Shown here one piece after another: positions 36,001 through 46,949 of a stretch of 64,000 nucleotides of DNA (the stretch's first letter is position 1; every line of letters starts with the position of its first letter). The stretch is taken from assembly GCF_037392515.1 (NCBI RefSeq), contig NC_090281.1, positions 56,646,753-56,710,752 of the forward strand, read 5' to 3'. This stretch comes from Haliotis asinina. Its lineage: Eukaryota > Mollusca > Gastropoda > Lepetellida > Haliotidae. The notes under the pieces are model-generated. The model worked only from the letters and a program-made list of their open reading frames with translations. It was not told where the DNA came from and did not search any database. The position numbers were made by a program, and so were the translations under genes.

Positions 36001-39000
36001 ATGTGTCAGCAAACTCAGCAAACCTGACCACCCCTTCCTGTTAGTTGTTTCTTACAACAAGCATGGGTTGCAGTTCTAACCCTGATCTTCATGTGTTAAT
36101 GAATAATGAAGCCTCCCTTGTTTTCAGACGAGGGATAGCTTTAGCTTGTTTGGGAGGACCTGTGTACGCCCTCGGTGGCCTGGACGACTCAACCTGCTTC
36201 AACACCGTGGAACGGTATGACCCCACCACCAACAGCTGGACCCAGGTGGCCCCCATGAACATACCCAGGGGAGGAGTGGGTGTGGCACCGCTTAAGGTGA
36301 GGTCTTATGACACAGTCTTTCCTACAGTGCATAGACAAACATGCACATGAGAACTGGTTTTCACACAAATGTAACAGTTTCCTTATTCTTACTCATGCAG
36401 AGATAGTGGAACACTTGAAATCCCTTGAAGTTCCTGTCTAATTGAAGAGGACAAACAATACACTCACCCACTGGAAGCCTCCCTTTCCCGCAGAGAGAAG
36501 TAGAGTAACATGAATGGCTGTTACTGAATGGAACATTATTGTTCATATGAACTTTGTGAACCCTGTCATTGGAATGTGTTGGATAGTATAGTATGTTTGC
36601 TGCAACTGTTATACAGTGTTACATACCTGTACTTGCTCCTTGTCTTCTCAGGGTCAACTGTATGCTCTTGGCGGGAATGATGGCACTAGTTCCCTGGACA
36701 AGTGTGAACGTTACGACCCTTTCACCAACAAGTGGACCCCCATTGCAAGCATGAACAAGCGGAGGGCAGGGGCTGGAGTGGCAGTCTTGGATGGGGCTAT
36801 TTTTGTAGCAGGTGGGTGGCAGGGACTATCATAGCTACCTTGGGTAGGGCTATATTTGTGGAATCTTGGAGCAGGAGTGGCTGTCTTGGAAGCGGCTATT
36901 TTTGTAGCAGGTGGGAGGCTTGGGGTGTCATTGCTGTCTTGGGTGCTACTATGAGGGGCTGTCTTGGATGGGACTATATTTGTTGGAGCCTGGGGCCAGA
37001 GCATCTGTCTTGCCTTGAACTATTTTGTAGGAGCAGGGACTGGAGTGTCTGTCTTGCATGGGGTTTTATTTGTTGGATCCGTGCTGGAGCGTCTGTCTTG
37101 GATGGTGTGTATTTGTTAGAGCTTATGCTGGAGCATCTGTCTTGGATAGGGCTGTAATTGTGGTAGCTCGAGGCATGAGTGTCTGTCTTGGATATGGCTA
37201 TATTTGTGGTAACTTGAGGCATGAGTGTCTGTCTTGGATAGGGCTATATTTGTGGTAGCTTGAGGCACGAGTGTCTGTGTTGGATAGGGCTATGTTTGTG
37301 GGAGGCAGGGTATGAAACAGCAGTCTTGTATTGGACTATGTTTGTTGGTCCCATATGGGTAGCAGGCAGGGAATATACACTGGACAGAAATAGTAAGGGA
37401 TATGTATAAATTTTGAAATTATGAATAATGATCTGTCTACTCACTGACACACTGATAAAATATCAATCATCACTTATTTTGTCCAGTATATTTGTAGCAT
37501 GTGGGAAGTGCACAAGTTTTTTTTAAGAATACAAGGTATGAAATGAAGATGTTGGAATCAGATTTTCTGACGAAGGGGCAAGGAATAGCCCAGAAATGTT
37601 GTGAAACAATAAAGAAGAAGTTGACATCCATAACATTTTGTCGTATATTAGAATACCGACTTCTAAATGCCTCTCAAGAACCTCATCAGATTTTCTATTT
37701 AAAGAGGTGTTTATTAATGAATAATATATGACTACAATGAGATTTACATGTATTGTATAAGAAATGTAATTTTAATGTAACTTTGTATTTTCAGGGGGTT
37801 TCGATGACAATGCACCTCTGGACTCAGTCGAGAAATACGACCCATCGACTGACACATGGAGTCCCATCACTAGCATGTCCTGCTGTCGGGGTGGTGTAGG
37901 TGTAGGCATGCTAGGGGGCAAGCTGTATGCTGTGGGAGGGCATGATGGCTGCAACTATCTCAACTCTGTCGAGTCGTACGACTCGCTTTCAGACACGTGA
38001 GTATTTTTATCCCTGCCCTTCATTCCTTTGTTTCTCTTCCCTGTTGGTGTAGCAAATCTTTTTTTCAAACTGGTGGTGGATTTTCATTGAATTATATATA
38101 TCTTTGTTTATCAGTCAATTGGACTTTCAACCTTTGTTAACTATCTTGTTTGTCATTCCTTAGTGGATATCCATGTTTTCATCTGTAAAAGTTTTGACAG
38201 CATACCTGGTTTAGTTTACATGGCAAGAAGTAGAGGACCATCCTTCTGTCACTCATCCATCTGTCATGTGTAGTGTCTGTGTAGATCTCTTCACACCAAC
38301 AGCCCTCACCCCATCCAACCACACCTAGCACAGAATAAAACTTTGATATTAAATTTTCTAGCATCATATCTCCCTCATTGATAGAAAGAAGTACAATCCT
38401 GTAGTCCTTGCCAAGCTGCTCAGTACACTTATAGAACCTGGTCCAATAGGTGTTAAAAGTTTAATGGAAATCTGCCATTTTTGAAGGTTTTGTTATAGTT
38501 ATAAAGTCATCTGAAATTAAAATGTTAATTCCTTTTGTTGTCTCTTACTGGAAATGTAGCAAACTAAGGTCAGATAAAGCTCATTATGGAAATAACATCA
38601 ACTCTTAATGGATGAATACACAGTGCAACTTAAACAGCAGTCAAATGTAACAGATGTTATAAATTTGATTACACTTGCTTAGTAAAGTACCAATTCTAGT
38701 ACTCTTGTTGGCGTGAATTAAATGCCACACCCTCAGAATCAGGCACCTAATCGCCATCTTAATGAATGCCTCACAGTATCACCATTGTAGATGGACTTTT
38801 ATTTTTATAATGAACATTTCGAAGGCTTGAAACATTCCTTGCGTGATTTATTCCATTTGACAGTTTTGGTGTAGCGCGGTTACTGATCTGTTGACAGTAT
38901 TAGACATCCTACTGGAAAACCTCATATCACACTCCATTTTCCCAACCCCCTTGTAATCCATGCTCTGGCAGTACAGCCATCACATGACGACCACATTACC

Positions 39001-40613
39001 AGCTGTGTGATATTTGGTCATATCTTACAGTAAATGGGATAAACAAAGGACATTTTCATAAACTACCACGTGTGATTCTTCCCTGATTTGTTTTTGCTGC
39101 AATGAAGTTGGGAAACGGTAGCTGGAATCGATGTCTGTCGTGCTGGGGCTGGCGTCTCCGTGGTAACTTGTCAGATCCTTGACCTCCGGGAGCTAGGTCG
39201 TCTGAGCTCCACGGCTGGTGCAGGTATCTGACCTTAACTTCGTCATGACCTTGATGTTTGTGACTTGCGCATGTGTATTTGTAGATGAACTCTCTATCTC
39301 TTTGTTTGACTGTTGTTCACATACCTCGAGTGTGATCCAGATCTCGCCATCACCTGTTCTGTTCATTTTCAGCACACTTATTTATGCTACATTGTTGTAC
39401 AATATTTGCTGAGTCACAATGTTGAACCATTTAAGGTTAATATGTATGGTGTTGTACTCTCATGTCAGAACCTTTTAACCCCACATTTTGCAGTGTCTTT
39501 CAATGACTAGCCAGTGCGCTATATGTATGTTTTTGCCAGACGTTTATTACTATATAACATAAAATGTCTTGAAAATTATTACGAATATTTGAACCCTGTC
39601 TGCGAACAATTGTCTTTTTGAGCTCATAGCAGCAACATCATTAGTACAGGATTTCATTCTAAGAGATATGACTCTCACCATTCCCATGCATTATATCACC
39701 TGACTCACTGTGAGTCAGCACTGACTGTCACTTGTGTTGTCAATACCAGCATCTATGTTGAAACATATATACAACTAAAACATATTCTATATATCAAGTA
39801 GCAACAAGTATTTAGTGATATAAACATTGTGCTGCAACCATAGTGAAATTGTGGATATGGCATTTATCACATATATACATGTATAATGAGCCATATATGT
39901 TTAGAAATTAGATTATAGTGACCAGACAAGAAGGTGTCAAATATTGCTGCTGCATGGTGCTAAAGACAATAAACTCAGGATCAGATGGTCAGCATCACTG
40001 CACAATGATTAACATGTTAAAGGAGTTTGTCATTATGCCCTAAAACGGTTGTTCACAATTCAAGTTCTGTCCATCTACTCCAGACTTAGTCTGATAGGCA
40101 GCAGCAATGCATATGCTTTTATTATTGTGTATTATTCTGTACGGAGTTCTGTAGCAATCATTAGCTCAACATGCTCAAATGCACTGTTTTGGATACAACA
40201 CAATGTCATACTCACGCTATAGTCTAATTCTTCAACATGAAACAACTGTAAATAAGTAAAGGAGTGGTTTACAATAGAGATGCATCATTAGTTGAAATCA
40301 CATATGTTTTATTAACTTGTATTTTGTTGTGCATTAGCTTGAAGTAAAGAAGTGGTTTACAATAGGGATGCATCATGAGTTGAAATCACATAGTTTTGAT
40401 TTACTTTTATTTTGTTGTGCATTAGCTTTTTATGATTTGGCATTATTGTTTGCTTGTTGTGACAGAGTTTGCTCCCTTTGTTGCAGCTGGTCGTCTGTGA
40501 GGGGGATCCAACAGTATCGGGCGGGGGCAGGTGTTGCCTTCTGTGACAGCCCAGTAAAAACTATCCGCAAATATATGAGAGGCATGATGCTGGAGCGTCT
40601 ACAGTGTGTCTGA
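24071..40613 (+). CDS. KLHL8: Kelch-like protein 8 (BTB-BACK-Kelch), alternative last exons
   Basis: Coding exons are 24071-24087 (candidate), 33379-34541, 34690-34833, 35374-35485, 36128-36296, 36652-36811 and 37795-37996, then either 39108-39231 or 40487-40613. All phases agree, giving about 696 or 697 aa (human KLHL8, from memory, about 620). After a Ser/Pro-rich N-terminus the order is BTB (about 143-245, [19 protein letters not shown]), BACK (about 250-355), and six Kelch blades from about 395 with GG motifs such as [25 protein letters not shown] and [12 protein letters not shown]. These match KLHL8 blade by blade, which separates it from other KLHL proteins. By family it is a substrate adaptor for CUL3 RING ubiquitin ligases; nematode KEL-8 has been linked to receptor and synapse turnover. 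If the first exon is wrong, the next in-frame ATG is at 33488 (655 aa). Confidence 0.93.
26330..26470 (+). repeat. Degenerate 'ccagctatatgg' SINE-like repeat
   Basis: gacggtggtctgtgaataat, tcaagtgattgacattatga and accacccaatcctgtcaa keep the family order with many changes. Confidence 0.5.
26746..27082 (-). pseudogene. Unidentified coding-like segment inside KLHL8 intron 1
   Basis: A minus-strand frame stays open for about 110 codons and begins right after an acceptor-like ...cctcatcaacgcag at 27083. Its residues and codon use look like real protein (for example [18 protein letters not shown] and [16 protein letters not shown]), and it is richer in G+C than its flanks. A GTGGCA donor-like site lies near 26911, so the exon may end before the frame does. 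I do not recognise the family. It may be an exon of an unseen gene nested antisense in the intron, or a fragment of a copied gene. No start codon is evident. Confidence 0.3.
28975..29205 (-). repeat. 'ccagctatatgg' SINE-like repeat, reverse
   Basis: cccatgcttgttgtaagatg, ctgactgggttgacacatgt, ggtccaggcttgattattta and gctgagtgcagcataaaagt are in order. It lies in KLHL8 intron 1. Confidence 0.75.
29995..30178. repeat. ~68-bp tandem repeat, 2.7 copies
   Basis: Each unit has aacatatttcattttatacc, a tgacct block and a ctcactc tract. It lies in KLHL8 intron 1. Confidence 0.8.
31213..31908. repeat. 14-bp minisatellite, about 49 copies
   Basis: The unit gaaatagttatact repeats for about 700 bp with g/a, a/g and a/t variants (ctgaag, ctaaaa, gttttact, gttatgct). 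A few short 8-bp partial units interrupt it. It lies in KLHL8 intron 1, about 1.5 kb before the BTB exon, and no ORF is involved. Confidence 0.95.
33227..33361 (+). repeat. tRNA-derived SINE abutting the KLHL8 BTB exon acceptor
   Basis: A full set of blocks is present: gaggtagcctagtggttaag, ggttcagttcccc, gggtacaatgtgtgaagcac and the tail gtgaaacactcactcactca. Its end is about 17 bp from the splice acceptor at 33378. Confidence 0.8.
35878..36092 (+). repeat. 'ccagctatatgg' SINE-like repeat near a KLHL8 acceptor
   Basis: ttcagcaatattccagctat, ctgtaaataattgagtctag, aaatcagtgatcgacatcat and cttacaacaagcatgggttg are in order. It ends about 35 bp before the exon at 36128. Confidence 0.8.
36766..37345 (+). 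repeat. 44-47-bp minisatellite derived from the end of a KLHL8 Kelch exon
   Basis: The first unit is the exon itself: the last ~46 nt of exon 36652-36811, encoding [16 protein letters not shown] and its donor. About 11 further units follow in the intron, each with a gtcttgga-like core then ggctat-tttgt. Cores fall near 36836, 36883, 36936, 36961, 37007, 37051, 37095, 37139, 37185, 37231, 37277 and 37323. The later units are exact 46-mers in spacing and more alike than the early ones. The unit at 36871-36920 keeps tttttgtagcaggtggg, a near-copy of the donor context. Confidence 0.85.
37571..37692 (+). repeat. Dispersed repeat, copy 1
   Basis: The order ggggcaaggaatagcccaga, aatgttgtg, caataaa, agaagttgaca, ataacat, gaataccgacttct, atgcctct, aagaacct is shared with 49490-49608. 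It lies just before the KLHL8 exon at 37795. Confidence 0.7.
39108..39231 (+). CDS. KLHL8: KLHL8 alternative last exon A (conserved type)
   Basis: A pyrimidine-rich stretch ending in ...tgcaatgaag precedes the exon. Its first base completes the split ACN codon left by 37996, and it then encodes [19 protein letters not shown] and a 23-residue tail ending in AGAGI and TGA. The CRAGAGV block is the closing Kelch strand, and the following Cys-containing tail resembles the end of vertebrate KLHL8 (CRAGAGVAV, from memory) more than exon B does. An AATAAA lies at 39968-39973. It is short and was found by matching the blade consensus and phase. Confidence 0.75.
39968..39973 (+). terminator. Possible polyadenylation signal for KLHL8 exon A transcripts
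   Basis: AATAAA lies about 740 nt after the exon A stop and 510 nt before exon B. It would allow an exon A-ended mRNA to be made before the exon B acceptor. The motif alone is weak evidence in AT-rich DNA. Confidence 0.3.
40254..40430. repeat. 88-bp tandem duplication before KLHL8 exon B
   Basis: The order aagtaaa, gtggtttacaatag, gatgcatca, gttgaaatcacata, attttgttgtgcattagctt occurs twice with a period of 88 bp. The second copy ends about 57 bp before the exon B acceptor. Confidence 0.85.
40487..40613 (+). CDS. KLHL8: KLHL8 alternative last exon B
   Basis: The acceptor ...cctttgttgcag is strong and in the same phase as exon A. It encodes [19 protein letters not shown] and then a basic tail ([18 protein letters not shown]) before TGA. 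It supplies the same closing strand of blade six as exon A, but with a different C-terminus. Both exons contain their own stop, so they are mutually exclusive terminal exons, or one is a decayed duplicate. The exon is fully open with no defect. Confidence 0.8.
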
Positions 40614-42680
40614 TGTGTCACAAGCAGACATGCTAAATATATTGTGGAACATCAAAATGAGGCACTTATTTGGAAGACTTTTTGCCTGTCTTGATACATA
40701 CAACAAGATGGAGGTAGTCTACTCACAATTATGCATTGTCTTGGCAAGAGAGCTCTAGGTGGAGATGGCAGAGGAGGTCACACACACTCCTTTCTACTCA
40801 CTTTGTTGGAGTTATGATACAGAAGTTCATGGGATGAAGTGGACAGGGTTGAAGCAGATATTCTCATACACGATGGATGACCTTGTGGCTGGACAACAGG
40901 ACTCCTAGCGTAGGTGACTATGTGAAGACTCAGCTTCATCTGACTGTTCCGAAGGACATCTATACCTGCTGCCAGAATTCATCCTGAGACCAGACATACT
41001 CATCGCCCTCCACACACAGTTCCCCTAGCCTGGTGTACTTGTATTGGTTGATTACTTTTGCCTGAAGCACAGCAAGGACCAAATGTGATTAGCTCTGGGC
41101 TTTTAGTTGACATAGTACCACCTGTATTTATTATTTTCCTAGGTTACACCCATCACGGCTTAGTGTGCTTCTAGCTTTGTCCCTTTTCAACTTGAAAATC
41201 AAATTCCGCTGCTATGAATGCAGATTTTTCCATCCATTATTGTTTATTGTTTGCATGACAGGTTACATGTTGTTGTGAAATAATTATATACATTACCATT
41301 TTCAGTGGTGTATCTTGTTAGTCCATTGTTGTTGAGGTGTGTTTTAGAGACAAAATCCGCGGTGAAATCAGATGTTATGTACTCCTTGACAAGTACTAGA
41401 TGAGCCAGCGCAGTGAACGCGTTTGTGACAAGCAGGTGGGGCAAGTAATCTGGACGAATACTCTTGGTTGCTACAATTAGATTGGCGATTAAGCATGTGT
41501 AAGACATGCTGACTGTGGCATGAAATCAATACTGCTCTGCTGTCTCGTAGAGTGATTTCATTTAGCAAGACACCATCATGACATGGTTCAGACGAGGAAA
41601 TTGAACTTTTCAATATTTAGACGACAACCTGTTTCCCTCTTGTTTCAAATGGAATGTTCTGGAGGGTGTTCCCACATATGCAAATATGAGTCATTTTCAG
41701 ATCATGGCTCATCTAATACTTGTCAAGCAGTAGTTTTTCATGATCATGATGATGAAACAGATCAAGAATTTTTAAACTGGGTCATATTTTCATTTAAATG
41801 TTCAGTCTGTGATAATGTGAGAATATTTTCATGGGATATATACTAGTGACAGGTAATATGCTGCCTAGTACATGTATTTTCAGATTACGATAAAATCATG
41901 AGTTTCAAGAAGTACACTTCTTGTGCTATACTTTTCCAGAAACATGCTAGGATCATCAGAGAATTATCACAGGAGCAGGACAAGAACTCGGAATAGATTG
42001 TATGTGATAACTGGAACCTCGAGTTGGTTACCAAGGTTACCAGACACTACCGGTGCATGTGATATTGAAGTCCTCCACCTTCCTGATGCCATAATCAACA
42101 ATTATCCAGTTATGTTTAGCAGTCTTAGATTGAACTCAAAGGTTTAATAACAGCAATAAACATACCTTTATTTCTTTTCATCATGTAGTATAAACATATA
42201 TGTTTATACCCTGATCCAGTTGTGGTACAAGATGGTGATATTTATGCTACCCCTTGATATTTACATAGTAATGTGATTGCAAAGGACTGTACTGTATCCA
42301 CAAAGCAAACAAGGCTATTCTAGTCTAAATTATGACAGTTAAGCACCATCATTATCCGGTTTGCTGATAAAACATCAGAGGCATGTTCAACAGAAGGAAT
42401 ATTCGTTTAGCGAGCATGTGTGTACACGCAAACTGCTGATGAACGGTAACTGCCCTCGCCAGTATTTTTCTCTTAATAACGCAGGGAGAACTCACAGTAG
42501 TGTTTTATCATTTCTGTCGTGACATGGAGCTAAGAGACAGGTTCTTCCCAGAGGCTGTATTAGGCACTACCTACTATACTTCTTATGCTATTCTATTGTG
42601 CCAACATTGTTTTGTCATAAAAAGCATTTATACTTTTGTAAATGCTCCACTGAAATGAATAAATATATTGCAAAAAAGGT
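40614..42680 (+). other. Presumed KLHL8 3'UTR after exon B
   Basis: No further exon or convincing ORF is visible. AATAAA occurs at 42658-42663, followed closely by an A-rich run (tgcaaaaaagg), which is the best 3'-end candidate; an earlier AATAAA lies near 42154. The extent is inferred. Confidence 0.45.
42658..42663 (+). terminator. Possible polyadenylation signal for KLHL8 exon B transcripts
   Basis: AATAAA is followed within about 15 nt by an A-rich run. It lies 2.0 kb after the exon B stop. No competing downstream coding sequence is seen on this strand. Confidence 0.35.
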
Positions 42681-45600
42681 TCTTCCCAGAAGTGCCATTA
42701 ATAATTGAAATATCACTTAGCAACACTGGATGTCGTGCTAAATCTCTTAGCATGACTTCTCATTAGTGCTCACTCGTGGGTGTGCGAGACTTCATTTTCA
42801 TTCAGGATATTCGTGAATACTCTGTTGAACATGCCTATGGCCTATGGTAGTGTGAATGGACTCTAGGTGTTGACATATCAGTGTGTAATTCTCAATCAGT
42901 GGTGCAAGCTAGCTCAACGAAAATCTACCTGGCATTGAGTAACTTGTCTGTTGTGTGTGACATGCTTGGGTTGAACTGTCATTCACTGAACTTACTCTGT
43001 ACTGTGGCAGACCTCTTCATGTTAAAGAAGCTGAAGAATGAATGCTTTGAAAGTTAACTCAATTCATCAGCATTATACCAAGACTTGCAGCAGCATGGAG
43101 AATGAAGTAAGCCGTCATTCAAGATACTCATTATGTTGTCTGGCAGTAAAACACAGAATTACCAACTATTCTTATATACAAATTTACAGAGTGGTGAATT
43201 ATTTCTACCATGTTATTTATCTATGAATTATCTACTGACATTGTTGATATTTGTGTGGGAGAGAAGATGGTGGAAATGTCACTTGTATGTATCAACAAGT
43301 GCTCAATACAGTAATTGCAATGTGTGCAATAATGTATGTGGAAAGTGTGCTAGGGATGACAATCTTGATGTATGTCACGTGACACATTGTGGTGATGTTC
43401 TTGTTGTTTACATTGACAATCGCATTTCCTGCTTATCTGATTTCACAATCAAGCTCTGCGCACAAGACATTTTGCTCCACATTACTGCTGTTATGAGTGA
43501 GAACAGCTGTACAAAGTGAAATAACACTCTCACCTGTAAGTCATCTCACAATGGAGTATGGATACATGAGGCAATTTTATGGCTGAGAACCTCTTTTATT
43601 CTTTCTGCTGCATTTTCATTCATCTGTTGAAGGAGCAAGAATTCGCTCTGAAACATAAAGAATATAAAATCAGTATCCATGAAAGTATGTCATGTATTAT
43701 TGTTTGTCCAACCTTTCTAACTTTCAAGAACTTACAATGCAGTACGTTTCGTGATGGATTTCAATCTAAATGTTGCAACTCATAAGTTTCATAAGGATGT
43801 GGTTGAACTATTCTGCCAAGAGTAAAAGGATGAAAAATAATAAGGATGAAAATGAAAAAATTGTTTTTCATTTTGGATGGTGTTTTACATCTTTCTTGTC
43901 TCTGTTACTGTGTTTTGAATGGGTCTATGCTGCTGGGATGTGGTTCCTCTAATATGTGTATGGGCCAGGAGAAATTCAGTGGAGTAGAATGGAGAGTGGG
44001 TTAGTGTAAGAACCAGTCGCTGTCGGTGAGGAGGACGAGCGGGTTAAACACCAGCTATTTCTATGTCAACATCCTCTGATATTTTGTCTTTGTGTTCAGC
44101 AGTTATTTTAGGTTTGATGTCGGGTAGCTCCTTGTAGCTGAAGATGAATAATATTAACTTATGAATTAGATGTTCTGCAAAATACAATTTTAACTTGTTA
44201 ATGTTTTGTTATTCAGTGGTCTTTGAGATTAGAAGTCAGTTTTATGTGATTCAGATGTGAAAAAATACAGTGAATGGTGACCAGTTTTTTAACCTGGAAT
44301 TGTTAGTCATCATCATTTTCTGAAGATTAGTCTCCAAGAAGCAGAAATATGTAAACTAATATTTCCAAACCTTGTTCATTGTTTTTGCCATGTGAGTGTT
44401 TAGACTATATTTAGCTTTTGTCAAGACGTGAAGAGAAGTGTTGAAAATAGAAATATACTGACACAGTTTCATTTTCTGTTCTTGATATTTGTGAAAATGG
44501 CCACAGCACAATGATGCCTTTTTGGTTTGAATTTCAGTTGATGTGTTTCATAGGTGAAGAACATATGTTGACTGCAGGAAAAGTGATTAAGGGACCGTTC
44601 ATAATTTATAGCTTAGGAGGGGTGGGGTGGTAAGGATTTGAAGGGGTGAGTGTTGAGCCTTTTTGAGGGGGATCGTCAACTGTGCAGCAACTAGTAGGGG
44701 CAGTCAGCAATTTTGTGCATTAAAATGTCAAAAGAATATGCTTAAAATTTATAGGAAGGGGGTGGGGCATTGATTTTGTACATGACATGCAAAGGATTAT
44801 TTTGTACATATTTAAGGGAGAGGTCATTCACATTGTACATGATTCTCCATAAAAATCAACATCTTCCCCATAGCCATATATTATGAATGGTTCTTAAGCA
44901 TTTTCATTGTCCATCTTTGTAACTGATTTCTTGACTGATTCTTGTCTTGCAACAGACAAATATACCTGACATTGCATTTTGTTCTGTACAAGTTGCAAAA
45001 CCATTTAGCTGATGTCCTTCATAAATGGGACATTTTAGGAAAGGGCTGGTTACTGAACCTCTATTTGGTGTTAATGAATACTGACATATGTTGTGATGTA
45101 AATATTCCTGGAGCTGGATATGAAATCAAACCAGCTATGTATTTATTATGTGGATATTTATTTGTTGTAAATACTCTCTAGTCATAATATTTTTTCTTTG
45201 CTATACCGAACAGGCATAGAAGATTCTGTACGGACTGTGAGACTATTAAAGCTGCATCATGTTATGTTTGTTGTGTTTGTGTGAAGGTAAATGTTTGGCG
45301 AAAGCCTCTTTTGAAATCAAAGGGTTAATTTGTAGCTTGTTTCTTTGCACTTTATATTATTCTTAAGATAAAATTGTTCTAGCTAATGATTATATTTTCC
45401 AAAATGGAGAAAATAGAAATTAAATGTAGATAAGTTAGGGGAATGGTTGAGTGTATGGCCTTTTAGAAATGATTGTTTCCACAATGTGGAATCATCACTG
45501 CAGTATGGACAAAGCTCTAGGTGTATTACACTTATATTAGGGCAGTCATCATGTGTTACCACAGTTATACCTTAAGGTCATCAACTGGATCCTGTGCTCT

Positions 45601-46943
45601 TTGTAGAAGTATATTTCTGTAGTGATCTTCTGATTGCTAGAAATCCATAAGCCATCTTTATGTGCATTCTGTGATGTGGCGTGCTTGGTGGTGTCCCAAA
45701 GGTATCTCTCAACGTGTGACTGGATCTCGTGTCGTCTTTCAAACAGCTTTAATCAAATTGCGCAAGTACAAGAGTTTATGTTAATAGTGCTTGTGCAGAT
45801 GCTTGTGATTTTTTTTTCTGAATTTGTCAGTGTTTTTCAAAAGAAACATTTGCAAGGTTTTCAGCTCATGTTAAACTTAACATATCAGCTGCATCAAGAC
45901 AAAGAATTGATTTGTAAACTAATTCTTTAAACTGAATGATATTGAGGAAACAACATGTTTTTAGATAAAACTTTACCACAGTGGTTGTGAATTGGTGGAG
46001 CATTTAATGCAGAATATATACCGATTAAGGGATTTTTAGTAGTTTCTATGTTACGAAACCTCATGGCCACATTCACTCTTGTACAAGCCGTGAGCCAGCA
46101 TGTGTGAATATAGAAAACAATGTGCAACTTTGATATAAGCCATTCATACTAGCCTGGTTGCTAGCAGCAATTAAAACTGTGCCAACTATGATATATTCTT
46201 CTGTTTTCTGTGAACCCTCTTAATGCCGTACAAAGGCTCATGAATGACAACTGTGCCAACAGAGTTGCTTCCCTTCCTAGAGTTGCGAGATGGTTGAGAT
46301 CTCTACAGAGATCACATCTTACCTTCATCACCTTACCTTTGAAGCCCATATCCGTTTAGATTTTCTCGCGGTAGGCTTTCCTTCAGGATGCCATATGACT
46401 GCAATGCAGGGTGGAAAAGCTGTCTGCATGCTAGTCAGTAAATACTTAATCATTCTGAAAAAATATGGTGTGTTGCGAACCCACTAGGGCCCATTTCACA
46501 AAACGATTGTAGCTCTATGCCATTCACAAGTCTACGTCAAAATATGTGAGTTATGATCACCTTAGTGCAATGATCACCTTGTGAAACAGGGGCCTGGACA
46601 TAAGGAACTCCAAGTATTCCATGACTGTCATTTTCTATGTAAGTGTGAAGAGTTAGATTCCAGGGTCCTTGCATTGATGTGGAAATTGTCTGGATATGGT
46701 CTTACAAATGAAAGAGGCTGTGTCCTCTTACTTTGTAAGGTTCCTGTGATGGACAGAGCATACTGTCTTTTATTAATGTGTATTTCAACACACTGATTCC
46801 TCACATAAGTGACATCACACTGGTGGAAACAGTGCTCTGTCATAGCTTGATGTGTATTTCAGCACACCAATTCCTTATACAGGGTGACTGAACTCTGGTT
46901 GTCATGGATACCTCATCAAGGCAATGTGGGACTGAGATAAACT
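42681..46943. other. Intergenic gap between convergent KLHL8 and sarcoglycan genes
   Basis: A TTAA-flanked MITE lies at 44.6-44.9 kb. Open frames of up to 128 codons (43133-43519) have no recognisable domain and ordinary AT-rich composition. I see nothing else. Confidence 0.5.
44591..44893. mobile_element. MITE flanked by TTAA
   Basis: The left end GGGACCGTTCATAATTTATA is mirrored by ...atattatgaatggttc at the right, with TTAA on each side (44587-44590 and 44894-44897). It shares ends and internal G-rich/C-rich blocks with copies near 8.9 and 59.5 kb. TTAA duplication would suggest a piggyBac-type mobiliser, but TTAA might be part of the element. Confidence 0.65.
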
Positions 46944-46949
46944 TTTATT
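46944..46949 (-). terminator. Possible polyadenylation signal of the sarcoglycan gene
   Basis: TTTATT reads AATAAA on the minus strand, 2.1 kb beyond the TAG. Other matches lie closer (for example near 47616), so a shorter 3'UTR is equally possible. Confidence 0.25.

Noticed and set aside
36732-37157. 141-codon plus-strand open frame overlapping a Kelch exon
   Set aside because: It reads the exon and the exon-derived minisatellite in the wrong frame; its Trp/Cys-rich repeats are by-products of the array.
37795-37996. Separate Kelch gene in 36-38 kb
   Set aside because: The exon phases and blade order continue one KLHL8 reading frame; there is no second BTB or start.
43133-43519. 128-codon plus-strand open frame in the intergenic gap
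   Set aside because: AT-rich composition, no splice context, no recognisable motif.
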